NCBI GenBank assembly: GCA_949126835.1
Contig: OX421496.1
Span: 15,828,844 to 15,892,843 of the forward strand
Reading direction: 5' to 3'
DNA from: Anisus vortex
Lineage: Eukaryota; Mollusca; Gastropoda; Planorbidae
Length of the DNA: 64,000 bases
Both the position numbers and the translations under genes were made by a program. Under the pieces are notes generated by a model. It was given only the letters and a program-made list of their open reading frames with translations. It had not been told where the DNA came from and did no database searches. Shown here in pieces: positions 46,804 through 59,430 of this stretch (positions within the stretch are counted from its first letter, which is position 1; each line of letters begins with the position of its first letter).

Positions 46804-48528
46804 TATTTAAAAAAAAAAGTAAATAATTGAAAAGAAACAAAACTATATTTTTACTTATTTCTTTTTCTTCTACCTGGAATTATTATAAAGTTTGCAATTT
46901 AATGAAGACTGACACAGAAAATTTGATAGACAGATTTGATAGATGGAACTCATAGGTAGAAGTATTAGATAAAAAGGAAAAGGGGGAATGAGAGAAGGAG
47001 AGAGAGAGAGAGAAGAGGAGATAGAGAGAAGGAGAGAGAGAGAGAGAGAGAGAGAGATCATAACAATAACACAAAGCACAACATAACGAAGATAATTTAA
47101 CTTTAAAAAAAGATTCAACGAGAAATCAAAATAAAGAATATTGACGTTTATGCATCCATTTCTTAAAATGTTAATTTAATGTAAACTCTAACATATCTCC
47201 TATTTATCTATGTCTCTATCCGTCTATCTAGCTACCCATTTAGTTATCTACATCTTTATATTTTTTCACGTATCTAATACTTTTAATATACCTGCATACG
47301 CACGCACATACACACACACACAAGCATATATATATATATATATTAAATGCACATACTTATGTATTTATGTCAAACTATAAATCTATCCAATAAAACTTCA
47401 ATAGTTCACAGTTGAGTCTTTAGATACCAGCCTGATGGTCTATCTCGATCTATTTGTTTTATTTCTATATGTTGATGTGATTCCCAGGTTCCGGAAACAG
47501 ATGTGAATTGTTGGATTGGGGGAGGGGGGGGGGGAGCAGAGACTATGTAAAAAGGGGGAGGAGAAAGTGGAGCATTTTTAAAAAAAAACAATGCTAGAAG
47601 CTGTAGTGTCTGGGCGTGGCTATGTTTACCTGCTTCAGGTGTGCTCTAGGAATTTTAAACTCTGCAAAGTTTGGTATTTTTTGATGTGTTGTTTGTTTTT
47701 TTCATTGTATAAATATTTTTAATGGGATGTGCTTAATATTTTGAAATATGGCTGTTCAGGGTTTTGAAGTGGGTTATTCTTCAAATGTATGAAAACAGGC
47801 TATACTTTAAATATGGGTATTGCTCAAATTTAATAAAAATTAAATTAGTTTTAATAGATTTTGTGTTTTGTTTTAAAGTATTTTAACAATGAGACTTCAA
47901 TATTACAATATAGTTAGAAGAAAAAAAAGACAAATAAACTAACTAATTAAAACAAAGTTTTTATTATACTCCCTTTCTTTGTAAACTAAGTTTATTTTAA
48001 TTTATATTTTGATAAATTGAAATAAATATAAGTGATATCATAGGCCTACCTTATGAATTTCCACACTCAAATATAGCGCGTCCTTTTTTTTCTAGCTTTG
48101 GCCTGCAAAAACCATAAAAAGAAAACTCGCTTTGTTTCAGCTACATTGTGTCGATTTCATTCTATTTATTTCGTAAAAACTAACATATCCGAAAAGTTTA
48201 TTTACTTCCGCCTCTTCCGATAGAGGCAGCCATGTTTTACATAAAATATTTTCTTCGATTCGCAAATTGGTCGAAGTAATTTGTAACTATTCCAAAGGCT
48301 ATGATGCTAAAAATTTGATAGAATGTATTCTTAGTCACAACAAGTGTGCTGCCCAAGTTTCAGCTCCGTTGGACGACGGGAAATGGTTGAAAAATCGATG
48401 CAAAGTTTTCCAAGCAAGCAAGCAACCAACCAACCAAGCAGACAGACAGACAGTACGAGTTAAAAGAAAGATAGTAAAAAAGGGGGAGGGGATGACGAAG
48501 TAAAGTACGCGACTTGTGTAAGGGTTTG
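46804..48528. other. No recognised gene; (GA)n and C/G runs
   Basis: (GA)n at 46998-47056 and a (TA)n run near 47328. The plus frame 48267-48503 ends in a gacagaca-type tail after aagcaagcaaccaaccaacc, reminiscent of a retroposon 3' end, not a host gene. Confidence 0.4.
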
Positions 48529-49440
48529 TATATTAATTTTGCAGGTTAGTGTAATGGTTGACAATTTAGTTTTTCAGGTTAAGGTGAGAGTTGGCATATT
48601 AGTTTTCAGGTTGGAGTTGGCATATTAAATTTTCAGGTTAGAGTTGGCATATTAAATTTTCAGGTTAGAGTCGGCATATTAAATTTTCAGGTTAGAGTTG
48701 GCACATTAAATTTTCAGGTTAGAGTTGGCATATTACATTTTCAGGTTAGAGTTGGCATATTAAATTTTCAGGCTAGAGTTGGCATATTAAATTTTCAGGT
48801 TAGAGTTGGCATATTAAATTTTCCGGTTAGACTTGGCATATTAATTTTTCCGGTTAAAGTTGGCATATTAAATTTCCAGGTTAGAGTTGGCATATTAAAT
48901 TTTCAGGTTAGAGTTGGCATATTAAATTTTCAGGTTAGATTTGGCATATTAAATTTTCAGGTTAGAGTTGGCATATTAAATTTTCAGGTTAGAGTTGGCA
49001 TATTAAATTTTCAGGTTAGAGTTGGCATATTAAATTTTCAGGTTAGAGTTGGCATATTAAATTTTCAGGTTAGAGTTGGCATATTAAATTTTCAGGTTAA
49101 ATTTGGCATATTAATTTTTCCGGTTAAAGTTGGCATATTAAATTTTCAGGTTAGAGTTGGCATATTAAATTTTCAGGTTAGAGTTGGCATATTAAATTTT
49201 CAGGTTAGAGTTGGCACATTAAATTTTCAGGTTAGAGTTGGCATATTACATTTTCAGGTTAGAGTTGGCATATTAAATTTTCAGGTTAGAGTTGGCATAT
49301 TAAATTTTCAGGTTGGGATAGGGTCGGCTTATCAGGATTTTTGGTGATGGTTGTCATATTATTTTTCCATCTATATTAGTTTTTCAGGTGGTTGTTGAAG
49401 GTTATGGAGACGTTGTTTGTTCTTTTATTTACAACCTTTC

Positions 49441-49498
<58 letters not shown>

Positions 49499-49531
49499 AT
49501 TAGCGAAACCTGCAAAAAAACTCCAATGCAT
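48529..49531. mobile_element. 27-bp minisatellite element, copy 2
   Basis: Same left flank, about 26 copies of the same 27-bp unit, same right flank as 44407-45471, with the flank A-run expanded to a poly-A of about 56 bp (49442-49497). Sequence outside the shared block is unrelated, so this is a dispersed element, not a long segmental duplication. Confidence 0.85.
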
Positions 49532-50002
49532 ACTGCAAGCATACTCTTAACAAGGGAGCTGCCGATCGAGCCGGCCACACTGTTGAGCACTCGACAGACG
49601 GGAAATCTGGAGGAGAAATTTTACCAAACAAATTGACAAAAAAAAATAATAAGAGAAAGAAATAGTTTGAAATTTCGAAAAAAGAAAGTTTTTAAAAAGG
49701 GGGGAGTTGGGAAGAGTGGGAGCTGGGTGGGAAAAGAGGGGCGGGGGGGGTAGAAAAAAAAGGGGGGGTGGGCAGCCATTTAGCAGGCTCTGGTAAATGG
49801 AGTTATTCCTAAGAACACCAAAGATGTCAGATTTTTTTTCTGTGTAAACTTAATTAAGAGATAGGCCGAAGCTATTTAGGATTTGCGTGCGGGGAGGAGA
49901 GGCGCTGGGGGGGGGGGGGGGGGTGGCATGATGGCAAGAGGCGTGAGCTATTTAGTTGTACTACCTTTATTTCTTAAATCCATTTCTCTCTCCCTCCCTT
50001 CA

Positions 50003-50034
<32 letters not shown>

Positions 50035-50509
50035 TCGTATTGTGCATCTCTGGTACTCTGCAACAATCTGTACTCCTCTTTCTCTGTCTTTCTCTCCCTG
50101 CGTCCCCTCCCCTATTTACTATTTCTCTCATTTATTTTCTTGTTCTCTGTCAGATGTTTATACATGCATGAGTGATGTGTTTTCGTGTGTTCATAGTTTT
50201 ATTTCAACGCGTTCTGTCGTGTGAACACGAAGGTTTATAAATTGATTTCATTTTTTTCCCGACTAATTAACTCTGATTCAATCTTGCACTCGCGAAAGGG
50301 CTCGAATTTCGCAGTTGTAGAAAAATGCTGACAGGGGGGGAAATATTAAACAGTTTTTGATTAGGTTACACCCAAAATCTTAATAAATATATCACTTGAT
50401 AAATACACTTGCATAAGACATTCTAGACACATACGAACACAAACAGCTATTGAATATTTAAAAATACGCTTAATACACTTTAAGACACCTATATTAGAGA
50501 CTTATCTAC
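49532..50509. other. No recognised gene; poly-G and (CT)n
   Basis: G-rich runs at 49740 and 49908-49923 and a CT-rich tract at 49985-50035. A GCCGGC-containing string at 49558-49580 resembles tRNA-like SINE heads, weakly. Confidence 0.4.
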
Positions 50510-50514
50510 CCACC

Positions 50515-50559
50515 TAGATAGATAGACAAAAAGAAAGATAGATAGACAGATAGATGATG

Positions 50560-50610
<51 letters not shown>

Positions 50611-50818
50611 GGTATATATAGAGATAAAATATATTGATAAATAGATGGATAGATGGATAGACGAACACGTAAATAGAAATAGAAATAGATAGATACGGAC
50701 AGAGACAGATTGATCAATAGATCTATAAATTGATAGATAAACAGATAGATAGATAAATAGATAAATAGATAAACAGATAGATAGATAAAAAGATCGATGG
50801 ATAGATATACAGATAGAT
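50515..50818. repeat. (GATA)n microsatellite
   Basis: A perfect gata run at about 50552-50608, otherwise degenerate gata/gaca variants. Confidence 0.95.
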
Positions 50819-50856
50819 GGAAATTTAGCTAACTCTCACTATCACACTCTCTAGAC

Positions 50857-51543
50857 CAGCGGTTCCCAACCTATGAGTCGCGACCGTTTTGGGGGTCGAA
50901 CGACCATTTCATGGGGATCGCCAAGGACCATAGGAAAACACTTATTTTTAATGGCGTTCCACAACATCACGTACAGCACAATATTCTTCGATGGTGCCAC
51001 CTCACAACCCCAGTGTGTAGCGGGGTCAAACAAGGTTGTGTCCTGGCACCAACACTCTTTAGTCTAGACCAGAAGTAAAGAGCGTACTAATGAAAACAAG
51101 CTAGTAGCTAAAAGGGTGTTTTATTAAATCTAAATACAGAAGTAGACTTGTTAAAGCTGATCTTGGTTGTGTAAGCCGATGAGAAAGATGCAATCTCATT
51201 CTTAGCACTGTCGTTGTGTTGTAATTAGAAATAAATCATAACATATAATTTCAAATGGATTTTTGTGATTAATCACTGTGCTTTAATTATGTTCAATTTG
51301 TAACACTGAAAATACATTACATTTTATAACAGTAGCACATTACAGTTATATGAGATATTTACATTACATTTTATAACAGTAGCACATTACAGTTATATGA
51401 GATATTTTCATTACATTTTATAACAGTAGCACATTACAGTTATAAGGTAACGACGAAAAAAGGGTAAGGCTATAGTTGGGGTTCGCCATAACGTGAAACG
51501 CTATATAAAAGGGTCGCGGCATTAAAAAGGTTCGGAACCACTG
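50857..51543. mobile_element. 687-bp hAT element with perfect 8-bp TSD
   Basis: Starts CAGCGGTTCCCAACCTATGA and ends GGTTCGGAACCACTG. Target duplication ctctagac is identical at 50849-50856 and 51544-51551. It carries a reverse-transcriptase scrap (50955-51065) and three copies of a 47-bp repeat (51312-51443). Confidence 0.95.
50955..51065 (+). pseudogene. Reverse-transcriptase fragment inside hAT element
   Basis: FFDGATSQPQCVA is followed, after a frameshift, by GVKQGCVLAPTLF at 51022-51060. This is the conserved G(V/I).QG..L(A/S)P.LF block of non-LTR reverse transcriptases, of the form common in RTE-type elements. Confidence 0.75.
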
Positions 51544-51551
51544 CTCTAGAC

Positions 51552-52170
51552 ACTAGACCACCGAAAAAGGTTTAATTTACTGTGCAGTTTGTGTTTAGAT
51601 TGTGTTTGTCCATTTCGTTATTAAAATAGAGCACGTCTTTAGAACTCAACTTCCGACTAAACATTAAAAGTAGGGCACAGCTAGTCCAACACAGCATTAG
51701 TTTAAATCTACATATTAAAAAATTAGACCAACCAGTCTGCAAAACTCTAAACTTTGAAAACTCAGCTCCATTTACTTACAGTTACAGTATAGCAGACCAA
51801 AATTATGTAATTTACCTAGGACTATCTAACAACAACAAAAAAACAACAACACAATAACAAATACTAAAAGGAGTTAAAATTTAAAAAAAGTAAAACGATT
51901 GTTTCCCTTTAATGTATGCACATTTACCTCCCCCGTGGTATTTGGTCAGGCTACGTTTAGATTGCAGAATTTAATTCACACATTTGAATGGTTGACTTTC
52001 GTTCGGTGTCAATGATCCAGACTAGGCTGTGCATGATTGACATTCCATACATAAATTAGACATAGGCCTACCACAAAAAAAAAAAAAAAGTTTTCCGTAT
52101 AAATTCTTTAAATGCTTTTTTGTTTGAATGTATTTAATAATATTTTTTTTTACTTGATTTATCATTTCTG
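51552..52170. other. No recognised feature
   Basis: AT-rich unique sequence. Confidence 0.4.
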
Positions 52171-52420
52171 TCTTATCTGATATATTATTTCAGACGCGCC
52201 TTATATAATGAAGAAGAAGATTATTGCGTCCTACGCTCATCCGTGTTCTGATTCATGTTTTGCATTTTATTAGTGTTTTAAATGATGTTAAGTTACTGTA
52301 ACCCATTTCATGCCCGGATGAAACTCGGGAAGAAAGCGTACTCATATACATTTATTTTCGCATGAGGGATAAGTTATGTGTTTTTATCTTTATGTTTATT
52401 TGAACATTGTAACAAATTGT
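52171..52420 (-). pseudogene. LINE 3' end, CR1/Jockey-like (copy 7)
   Basis: The minus strand shows LIPHAKINVYEYAFFPSFI-like sequence, then WVT and the family 3' UTR with GATGAGCGTAGGACGCAATA. Confidence 0.75.
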
Positions 52421-52843
52421 TAACGTATTGTATTAATACATTTATGTGACTGTAACAACGGATTTTAGGTAAGGCAGTTTAAAAAAAATAAAAGTGCATG
52501 CAAAGTAAATAGACTAAAGATAATTATATTATATTTTATATGCCCTTATTTTAGGTTAAGTATTAATAATTTGCCACAACCATAGGGGTCTAGGGACAAA
52601 GTGAAGTTATATGAAGGATTATAAAATGCACACCGTAAAGTGCAATGAAAAACAACCAATAGGGACGAACTAATTTTTGGGGATGGGTAGATACAAGATA
52701 GGGCTGATTTTGAAATAATGGGGTTTGTCATTGACAACGAATCTGTGTGCAAAGCTTCAGCTCGACACCATACTATATCTGTCCTAAAAGAAAACGGACA
52801 AGCCTTTCGGCCGTGTTACTTAGGGTTCGGTTTCCGCAGTCAC

Positions 52844-52909
52844 AGGTACTATTTTTTTGTACTATTTTTGTGTACTATTTTTGTGTACTATTTTTGTGTA
52901 CTATTTTTT
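52844..52909. repeat. 15-bp tandem repeat (tactatttttgtgta), about 4 copies
   Basis: Short array abutting the GC-rich dispersed repeat at 52910, possibly its expanded 3' tail. Confidence 0.85.
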
Positions 52910-53190
52910 TCACATTGCGGGATTGCCCTTGGATCATTATCGTGGTGGCTCGCCCGTATACCTGCAATGTCGCCCGGTAGCACAAATCCCATAATATAGG
53001 TATGGGCGTCCGGGCATCTGGGCGGGGTTGACGCAGGAACACTGCGCTCATTGCTTCCTCCCCACCGAGCCTCGGAGCCTCTCGGTGGTACAATGAGACC
53101 TCGGACGCGCAGCAGGGGCTGGGCTGCCCCCCATACGTTAGCCCACCGGTGTGCTCTTGATGTGTGGTTTTCCACACTTCGCCAGCGATG
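52910..53190 (-). repeat. Unidentified GC-rich dispersed repeat, copy 1
   Basis: About 280 bp, roughly 80% similar by eye to 61545-61830 in the opposite orientation. Shared blocks include AAGAGCACACCGGTGGGCT, CCCCTGCTGCG, TGTACC(A/G)CCGAGAGGC and TGGGATTTGTGCTACCGGGC. A frame is open through both copies and gives related peptides (LIVPPRG(S/T)EARW, GFVLPGDIA). I recognise neither a protein family nor a SINE head. Confidence 0.8.
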
Positions 53191-54212
53191 AGGCGCCCAA
53201 GAGTATAGAATACAGTAGTGTGAGCTAGATAGAATTATGAAAATAGACCAAGTAATCTTCTGAAGATTTGGACCTTTACCACACACACACACACAAAAAA
53301 GATGTTAATATAAAGTATGTAAATGAAGAATCTCATCCCAATTCTATTTCTTGTTCTTGTTTTTTTTAATACTGAGCTATAATAATATTTTAATTTTATC
53401 ATTACCTATACGGAAACGAGTGTTTAGAAATCCTTTTAAGACATGCAGTTAAATATTTCACTTGATTGCAGGCTAAAAACAAATCCATCAAACCAGTATT
53501 GGTCCATTAAGTGTTTATTTATCATGAGTAATCCTTTTTCTTCTCTTTTCTTTTATGCATTAGGCATGGTTTCATTTTCTTGGAGTTTACGAGTCATAGT
53601 TTAATCACAGTTTTTGGAAAGTAATTTAATATAAATATTGTCATCGGGTTTTAAAAAAAAAAGTCATTTCTTTTTATTTAACATAAAATCAAACACCCAT
53701 CTCCCGCATGTCTAAAATATTATTGTTAGATTTTACTTACTGAAAACATTTTAGGAAAGCTTTAAGTCTTGAAATTCTTGAGTATCTTTAAAAAAAAGTC
53801 AATTGAAATGGAAAAAAAAGTAGCCTGTCTATTGCTATTTCAGAAAAAGGAAAAAAAAAGAATTAGTGGGGAATAGAGCTCAGGTGACTGGCACGGCAGT
53901 GCAGTCCGGGGCGCTAACCACTCAGCTAGGGAGGACTTTCGATAGGGAACGAGATGGCAAAAGTAAAATATGAGACAATAAGGTCACGCGTAGTTAAATT
54001 AACCAATGGGAGTCGGGTGTGACGCAAACATCGCACTTTATATGTATAGATATATCGGTATATGAAACGTTTAAAAAAAATCATCGATTTGTTTTAGAAG
54101 TGCACTACAAAGATAAATATTTTTTATGATCAAATATATTTAAAGCTTTTTTTTTTCAATTTGTTGAGAATTAAAATCAAGAATAAAAAAAGTATAGATA
54201 TTTTAAATAGTA
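53191..54212. other. No gene; one tRNA-like SINE head
   Basis: At 53868-53940 the minus strand reads a tRNA-like CCCTAGCTGAGTGGTTAGCG with a worn B-box, a probable SINE head or tRNA pseudogene. The rest is AT-rich. Confidence 0.4.
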
Positions 54213-55125
54213 CTTTTGGTGATAAACAGTTATATTGGTGATAAACAGTTATATTGGTGATAAACAGTTATATTGGTGATAAACAGTTATATTGGTGATA
54301 AACAGTTATATTGGTGATAAACAGTTATATTGGTGATAAACAGTTATATTGGTGATAAACAGTTATATTGGTGATAAACAGTTATATTGGTGATAAACAG
54401 TTATATTGGTGATAAACAGTTATATTGGTGATAAACAGTTCCTACGTTATATTGGTGATAAACAGTTCTTACGTTATATTGGTGATAAACAGTTCCTACG
54501 TTATATTGGTGATAAACAGTTCTTACGTTATATTGGTGATAAACAGTTCTTACGTTATATTGGTGATAAACAGTTCTTATGTTATATTGGTGATAAACAG
54601 TTCTTACGTTATATTGGTGGTAAACAGTTCTTACGTTATATTGGTGATAAACAGTTCCTACGTTATATTGGTGATAAACAGTTCTTACGTTATATTGGTG
54701 ATAAACAGTTCTTACGTTATATTGGTGATAAACAGTTCTTACGTTATATTGGTGATAAACAGTTATATTGGTGATAAACAGTTATATTGGTGATAGACAG
54801 TTATATTGGTGATAAACAGTTATATTGGTGATAAACAGTTATATTGGTGATAAACAGTTATATTGGTGATAAACAGTTATATTGGTGATAAACAGTTATA
54901 TTGGTGATAAACAGTTATATTGGTGATAAACAGTTATATTGGTGATAAACAGTTATATTGGTGATAAACAGTTATATTGGTGATAAACAGTTATATTGGT
55001 GATAAACAGTTATATTGGTGATAAACAGTTATATTGGTGATAAACAGTTATATTGGTGATAAACAGTTATATTGGTGATAAACAGTTATATTGGTGATAA
55101 ACAGTTATATTGGTGATAAACAGTT
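54213..55125. repeat. 19-bp/27-bp minisatellite
   Basis: The unit ttatattggtgataaacag (19 bp) occurs on both sides of a central block (about 54430-54750) where the unit is 27 bp, with an 8-bp extra ttcttacg or ttcctacg. The array abuts the 3' end of a minus-strand SINE at 55130. YIGDKQFLR-type frames are artefacts. Confidence 0.97.
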
Positions 55126-55129
55126 GTTA

Positions 55130-55285
55130 CAGACGTTCCTGCCAGGTAGGAGAGTATTACGTCCACTGGGACCAAAACTCCTGCAGGGCGACAGGGATCG
55201 GTAGAAGCCAGGGATAGAACCCGCGACGTGTCGGTTGACAGTACGGGAAACTAACCGCTGGACCAGCCAGCCTCTGCTTGAAAAG
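55130..55285 (-). mobile_element. tRNA-derived SINE, family B
   Basis: Minus strand from 55285: GGCTGGCTGGTCCAGCGGTT (A-box TGGTCCAGCGG), then B-box GGGTTCTATCCC, a body with CTGCAGGAGTTTTGGTCCCA, and tail TCTGTAACAAC running into the tandem array. A head scrap of the same family is at 32005-32060. Confidence 0.75.
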
Positions 55286-58022
55286 GATTGATGTAGATCT
55301 ATATGTTGACTATATAAAACCAAAGGGCTGTCTTATATTGATTATAAACACATTCAATTCAGCTGATTATGTTTCAAAGGGAAACAAGAACAGGCACTAG
55401 CAACAGCACCATGCTGTAGAGTTACCTCCTCGTGGAAATTCTTCTTACAATCTCAGTTTAAACAACTGAAACGTCTTATTAAGATAAAGAATAATCATTT
55501 GTCCCAGAAAGTGTCAGACATAAACTGTGAGTTATCACCCCTTGAAATAATTATGTTGTTGTTGTTGTTATGTTGTTGTTGTTTTTTTTGGTGTTTAAAC
55601 AAAACAAAAATATTTAGTTTTAAAAATTCCGACACAAAGAGTAAGATTACGAGTGATAGGAAAGGGAGAAAAAGAAGGGGGGGGTCTAGTATATAAATAT
55701 ATATCACACTCTTGATAACGTTTTCTTATTGCTACGGGAGATAATCACCCGGAGACCGGAGCAGACGTGTGTAATTATCGGACAGCGGCTTGTCCTAGTG
55801 TATTCTTGTAGATACCAAACGACAGAAATACGAGCATTGCGTGTGGACAGAAGGGATGAGGGGGGGGGGGGTATAAAACTGCACCGGAGAGGTGATAGGC
55901 CTACTGCGTCACCAGCGGCTCTCGTGGTTTTGAAAATAATTCCAATTGAAAGACCTTAAATCTCAACTAAAGCGCTCCTGGAAGTTTCACAACTTTCTAA
56001 GGACTTTTATGGGCATCGTAGCTTGTTCGTCCTTCTTAACTCGCGCCCTTCATTTTTCTTTTTTTTTTTCTACGGATGTCGGGCAGTTTCGGGGACGCCT
56101 TTACCGAATATGAACCAGCAACCCCTCCGAGATGATAATCCAGCAATCCTGGTCACAGAGGCTCTTTCTGGTGTTATTAAGCCTTGACCTTTAATCTCCC
56201 GTGCGTGGGTGAGAGAGGAAGGAGATGCAGCGGCGGCCTTTGCTTAGTTCGGTCACTCACATAATATAAATTAACCCCTTATATAATGTCACAATTTGGT
56301 ATGCACCGGTCAGCGCGATGACCATTGATAGTAAGCCTGGTCACCCATGATGACGCACACAAATGTCTTCCTTTTAATTGGGCAATTTGTCTGAACAATG
56401 TTAATATCTTGTTTTAGTTTATTTCTTTTAACAATCTAGGTTAATTTACATCATCCACTTCATCCCCATCACCCCCACGCACGTGTATGCAATCAAAAGT
56501 GTAAACAAAAATGTTCTAACCTAGTACCAAATAAAAATAGAACAAAAATATAAAGTAAGTAGTAAAGCAATAAAACCTAAATGTCTAAATTGGCTTGAAA
56601 TTCAAATGGGACGCCTATAAAAGTTTCTATGACGCCAATGGCTATTTGCAGAGCCAAGAGGTTTTCAACAACAAAACGATTGGCATCGAAACGTTACCTT
56701 TTACACAACCATAAAACGTTTTAAGGGGACCATTAAAAGCAAACAAGCACAAGGTTACTTAAAGAAACATTAGTTCGAAAATAAAACTAAGAAAAAAAAA
56801 AACTTTGGAAGAAAAAGATTATCTTCTATTTATACACAGAAATTTACAAATTATTGTGCATTTCTTCTATCTTAGTTGAAGACATTAAGACTCATTCAAC
56901 GATTTAGTTTATGCGTGTGAGAGTTTCGTCCTTAAAACGGGTAGTGGCAATAAGTAACGGTAGCAATAATTGCAGGGTTTTGGGGGAGGGGCGGGGGTTG
57001 TAAAAAGTAGATAGAGAGCAAACCGTCAAAAAGCATAAAGTTCGTGTGTGGCCCGGGAGGGGGGGGGAGAGAGTAGGGGCAAGCGGGCAAATAGTATACA
57101 TGGTGTGAGGGGGGGGGGCGTAGGGCCAAGCGGGCAAATAGAATAAAGTGGGGCTAGGGGCAAGTGGTCAAATAGTAGGCTATAATGTGGGAGGAGACGA
57201 AAATTGCAAGTTTGAATTTTGGAGGGGGGGGGGGGAGATAAAATGCTAGTTTTTAAATGGTGCACACTTTGCCTCCTTAAACTATTAAAGAACTTTTTTT
57301 ATACTTATTATCAATAATTGAAACGTTTGAGATAAATTAAACTAATTAAATACATATTTCTCAAATTAAAAACAAAAAATATAAAATAACGTTTATAAAA
57401 CTTTCGCTTTTGGAAAATAAATTAGGTGTTGGGGGATACAAGATTTAGGGGGCACCTCCCCCACCTCCCTTCGCTGCCCCCTTTCTTGCCCCTCGGCTAC
57501 GCCTATGGGGGTCTATATAATTACGTAGCGGTTTACACGCCTATCCATTTCGAGACATCGAGATTCATGGCCAAACTCATTTTATAAGGTGGCCAAATTT
57601 ATATCCAAATTCTTTCTCTTTTGAGATTAATAAATTAATAGCTTAATCTTTTCCCAAGATTTTATCAAATTTACGAACAACCTGAGGGTGGTTATCTGAG
57701 TTAAGCATTTTTGTTTTTTGGAAAGAAATGTTTAAACAATGTTGATATCTAAACCGAAAATGATAATAATAAATTAAAGAAAGTACGCGAAAAGGTAACA
57801 CCACGGATAATGTAAAACTGTAGCAGCAATTATAACAAAAGAAAACTACTAAAAAAAGATTTGTTTATAAATCCTTTTTATGAATTTTTATTTATCCTTC
57901 CGAAGATTTCTCCCATTGCCACCCAAACAGTAAGAAGAAAATACAAGAAGCGAAAGTAAAAGCATATAATTATGAAAAATCATACCTCTACAATCAAATA
58001 AAACGTATTGACCATATTTAAA
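55286..58022. other. No gene; less AT-rich unique patch and poly-G runs
   Basis: 55730-56260 is unusually GC-balanced and non-repetitive, a possible regulatory block upstream of WIF1. Poly-G runs lie near 55860, 57060, 57108 and 57221, and a ggctacgcctatggg string near 57497 recalls TE ends. No credible frame. Confidence 0.4.
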
Positions 58023-58315
58023 CCAAAGACTATAATAAGATATACCGCTTACTCTATTGTTAGAGCTTATATTATGTTCTTTTCCGTGCGCATCCAATAA
58101 CGCTGTCCTAAATGACTTCAACCGCTCTTACGTTTGCCTAAATATTTCCGCTGTAAACAACTTTCGATTTTTCATTGAGAAAATCATAGCGATTAAATAA
58201 AACGGAAGTGTACAGTGCAAAAGGGAATCGGGAATAACGAAAAAAAAAAAAGTCATTCGAGTCATCAAATAGCAGAAATATTAAAGCAAGCGGTCCATCT
58301 TATTATAGTCTTTGG
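58023..58315. mobile_element. 293-bp non-autonomous TIR element (copy 2)
   Basis: Same termini as 6207-6507 (CCAAAGACTATAATAAGAT, inverted at the right). The 5-bp duplication TTAAA is at 58018-58022 and 58316-58320. Confidence 0.88.
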
Positions 58316-58555
58316 TTAAACTCACGATCAAATCTGAGTGAACACGATCTTAATGTTCATATTATTTTATTTTTTGTTACATTGGCCATCTAAAGATTAT
58401 GCCCTTTGCCACCCACATAGAAAGAAAAAAAAAGGCAAAACTAATTATACGCGCACATAATTTGACTTATAAATGAAAATCTCCAATAAAACATGAATGC
58501 TGTAGTGGTACTATGATGTAAACAGTTATACATAGAAGAAACGTTTTGAATAAAC

Positions 58556-58708
58556 CAGGGGTCGGCAACCTTTTGCTGATAGTTTGCCAAAGAAGGCTTT
58601 CTAATTCATTCTGCGTGCCAAGATCCAAAAAAAGTTATCCTGCCCTAGCAAAAGCGCTAAGAGGCATATAATACAAAAAGGTCGTTTAATCATGTGCGTT
58701 TAAAATAT
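58556..58708. mobile_element. hAT MITE, truncated (GGGGTCGGCAACC family)
   Basis: CAGGGGTCGGCAACCTTTTG start in the inverted orientation of the family (TTCTAATTCATTCTGCGTGC). The other terminus is missing. Confidence 0.75.
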
Positions 58709-59199
58709 ATTTACTAATGCGTACCATAAAGTGTTCGGAAAACAATGTTAAGAATTGATTTGGCCGATTTTGATTTGGGGCTTTGGATGGAAATCTTCTA
58801 CCATGTGTTGCTTTAGGCTTGGCGTCTATGTGCTAGGTGTCAGAACAATAGGATAAGAAAATGGTTCAATTTGCCCCTCGAAGGTCAGGCCGGTCATCAA
58901 CCCGCTAGCCAGAAACAAAGTTTGGCGAAGTTAATACAGTTTTTTTTTTTTTTTAAAGCAGACTAAAGTAAGCCTTAAGTTTACATTAGTAGGTAGGCCT
59001 GGCACTAATGTTTCATAAAAAGGTATCTCTGTGTATACATTAAAAGGTAGCACTATTCATAATTGAATCAAAAGGTGGCTCTAATTATAAATATAAAAAG
59101 AAATGAAAAAAAGCTCCAATAGATATAAGAGAAACTCGCAGAGACCTGAATGGGTAGACTAAGTAGACAAGAAATAGTTTGTTGTAACTAAGTGGGTTC
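58709..59199. other. No recognised feature
   Basis: AT-rich sequence; a 68-bp direct duplication starts near 59150 and runs into the SINE. Confidence 0.4.
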
Positions 59200-59430
59200 G
59201 ACTAATGAGTCACTAATGGGTAGACTAAGTAGACAAGAAATAGTTTGTTGTAACTAAGTGGGTTCGATTCGTGGTGAAGGCTATGATTTGTTCTCGGGTC
59301 TGGAGGGTCTCCCTGAGTCTTCCCAGTTCTGACGGGTACCTGACTTAAGTTGGGCTAAAGTAAAGGCTGTTGGACGTTGTGCTGGCCACACAATCTCCTA
59401 GAGTGCCCTGGTCACGAGATACTAAGTGTA
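59200..59430 (+). mobile_element. tRNA-derived SINE, family A, plus strand
   Basis: B-box-like GGGTTCGATTCGTGGTGAAG, then TGACGGGTACCTGACTTAAG and GTTGTGCTGGCCACACAATC, GTGCCCTGGTCACGAGA. The upstream ~50 bp (gggtagactaagtagacaag) is duplicated 68 bp apart. Confidence 0.75.

Noticed and set aside
48267..48503. 78-residue frame ending in gacagaca-type tail
   Set aside because: The aagcaagcaaccaacc/gacagaca end looks like a retroposon tail rather than a host exon; no family match.
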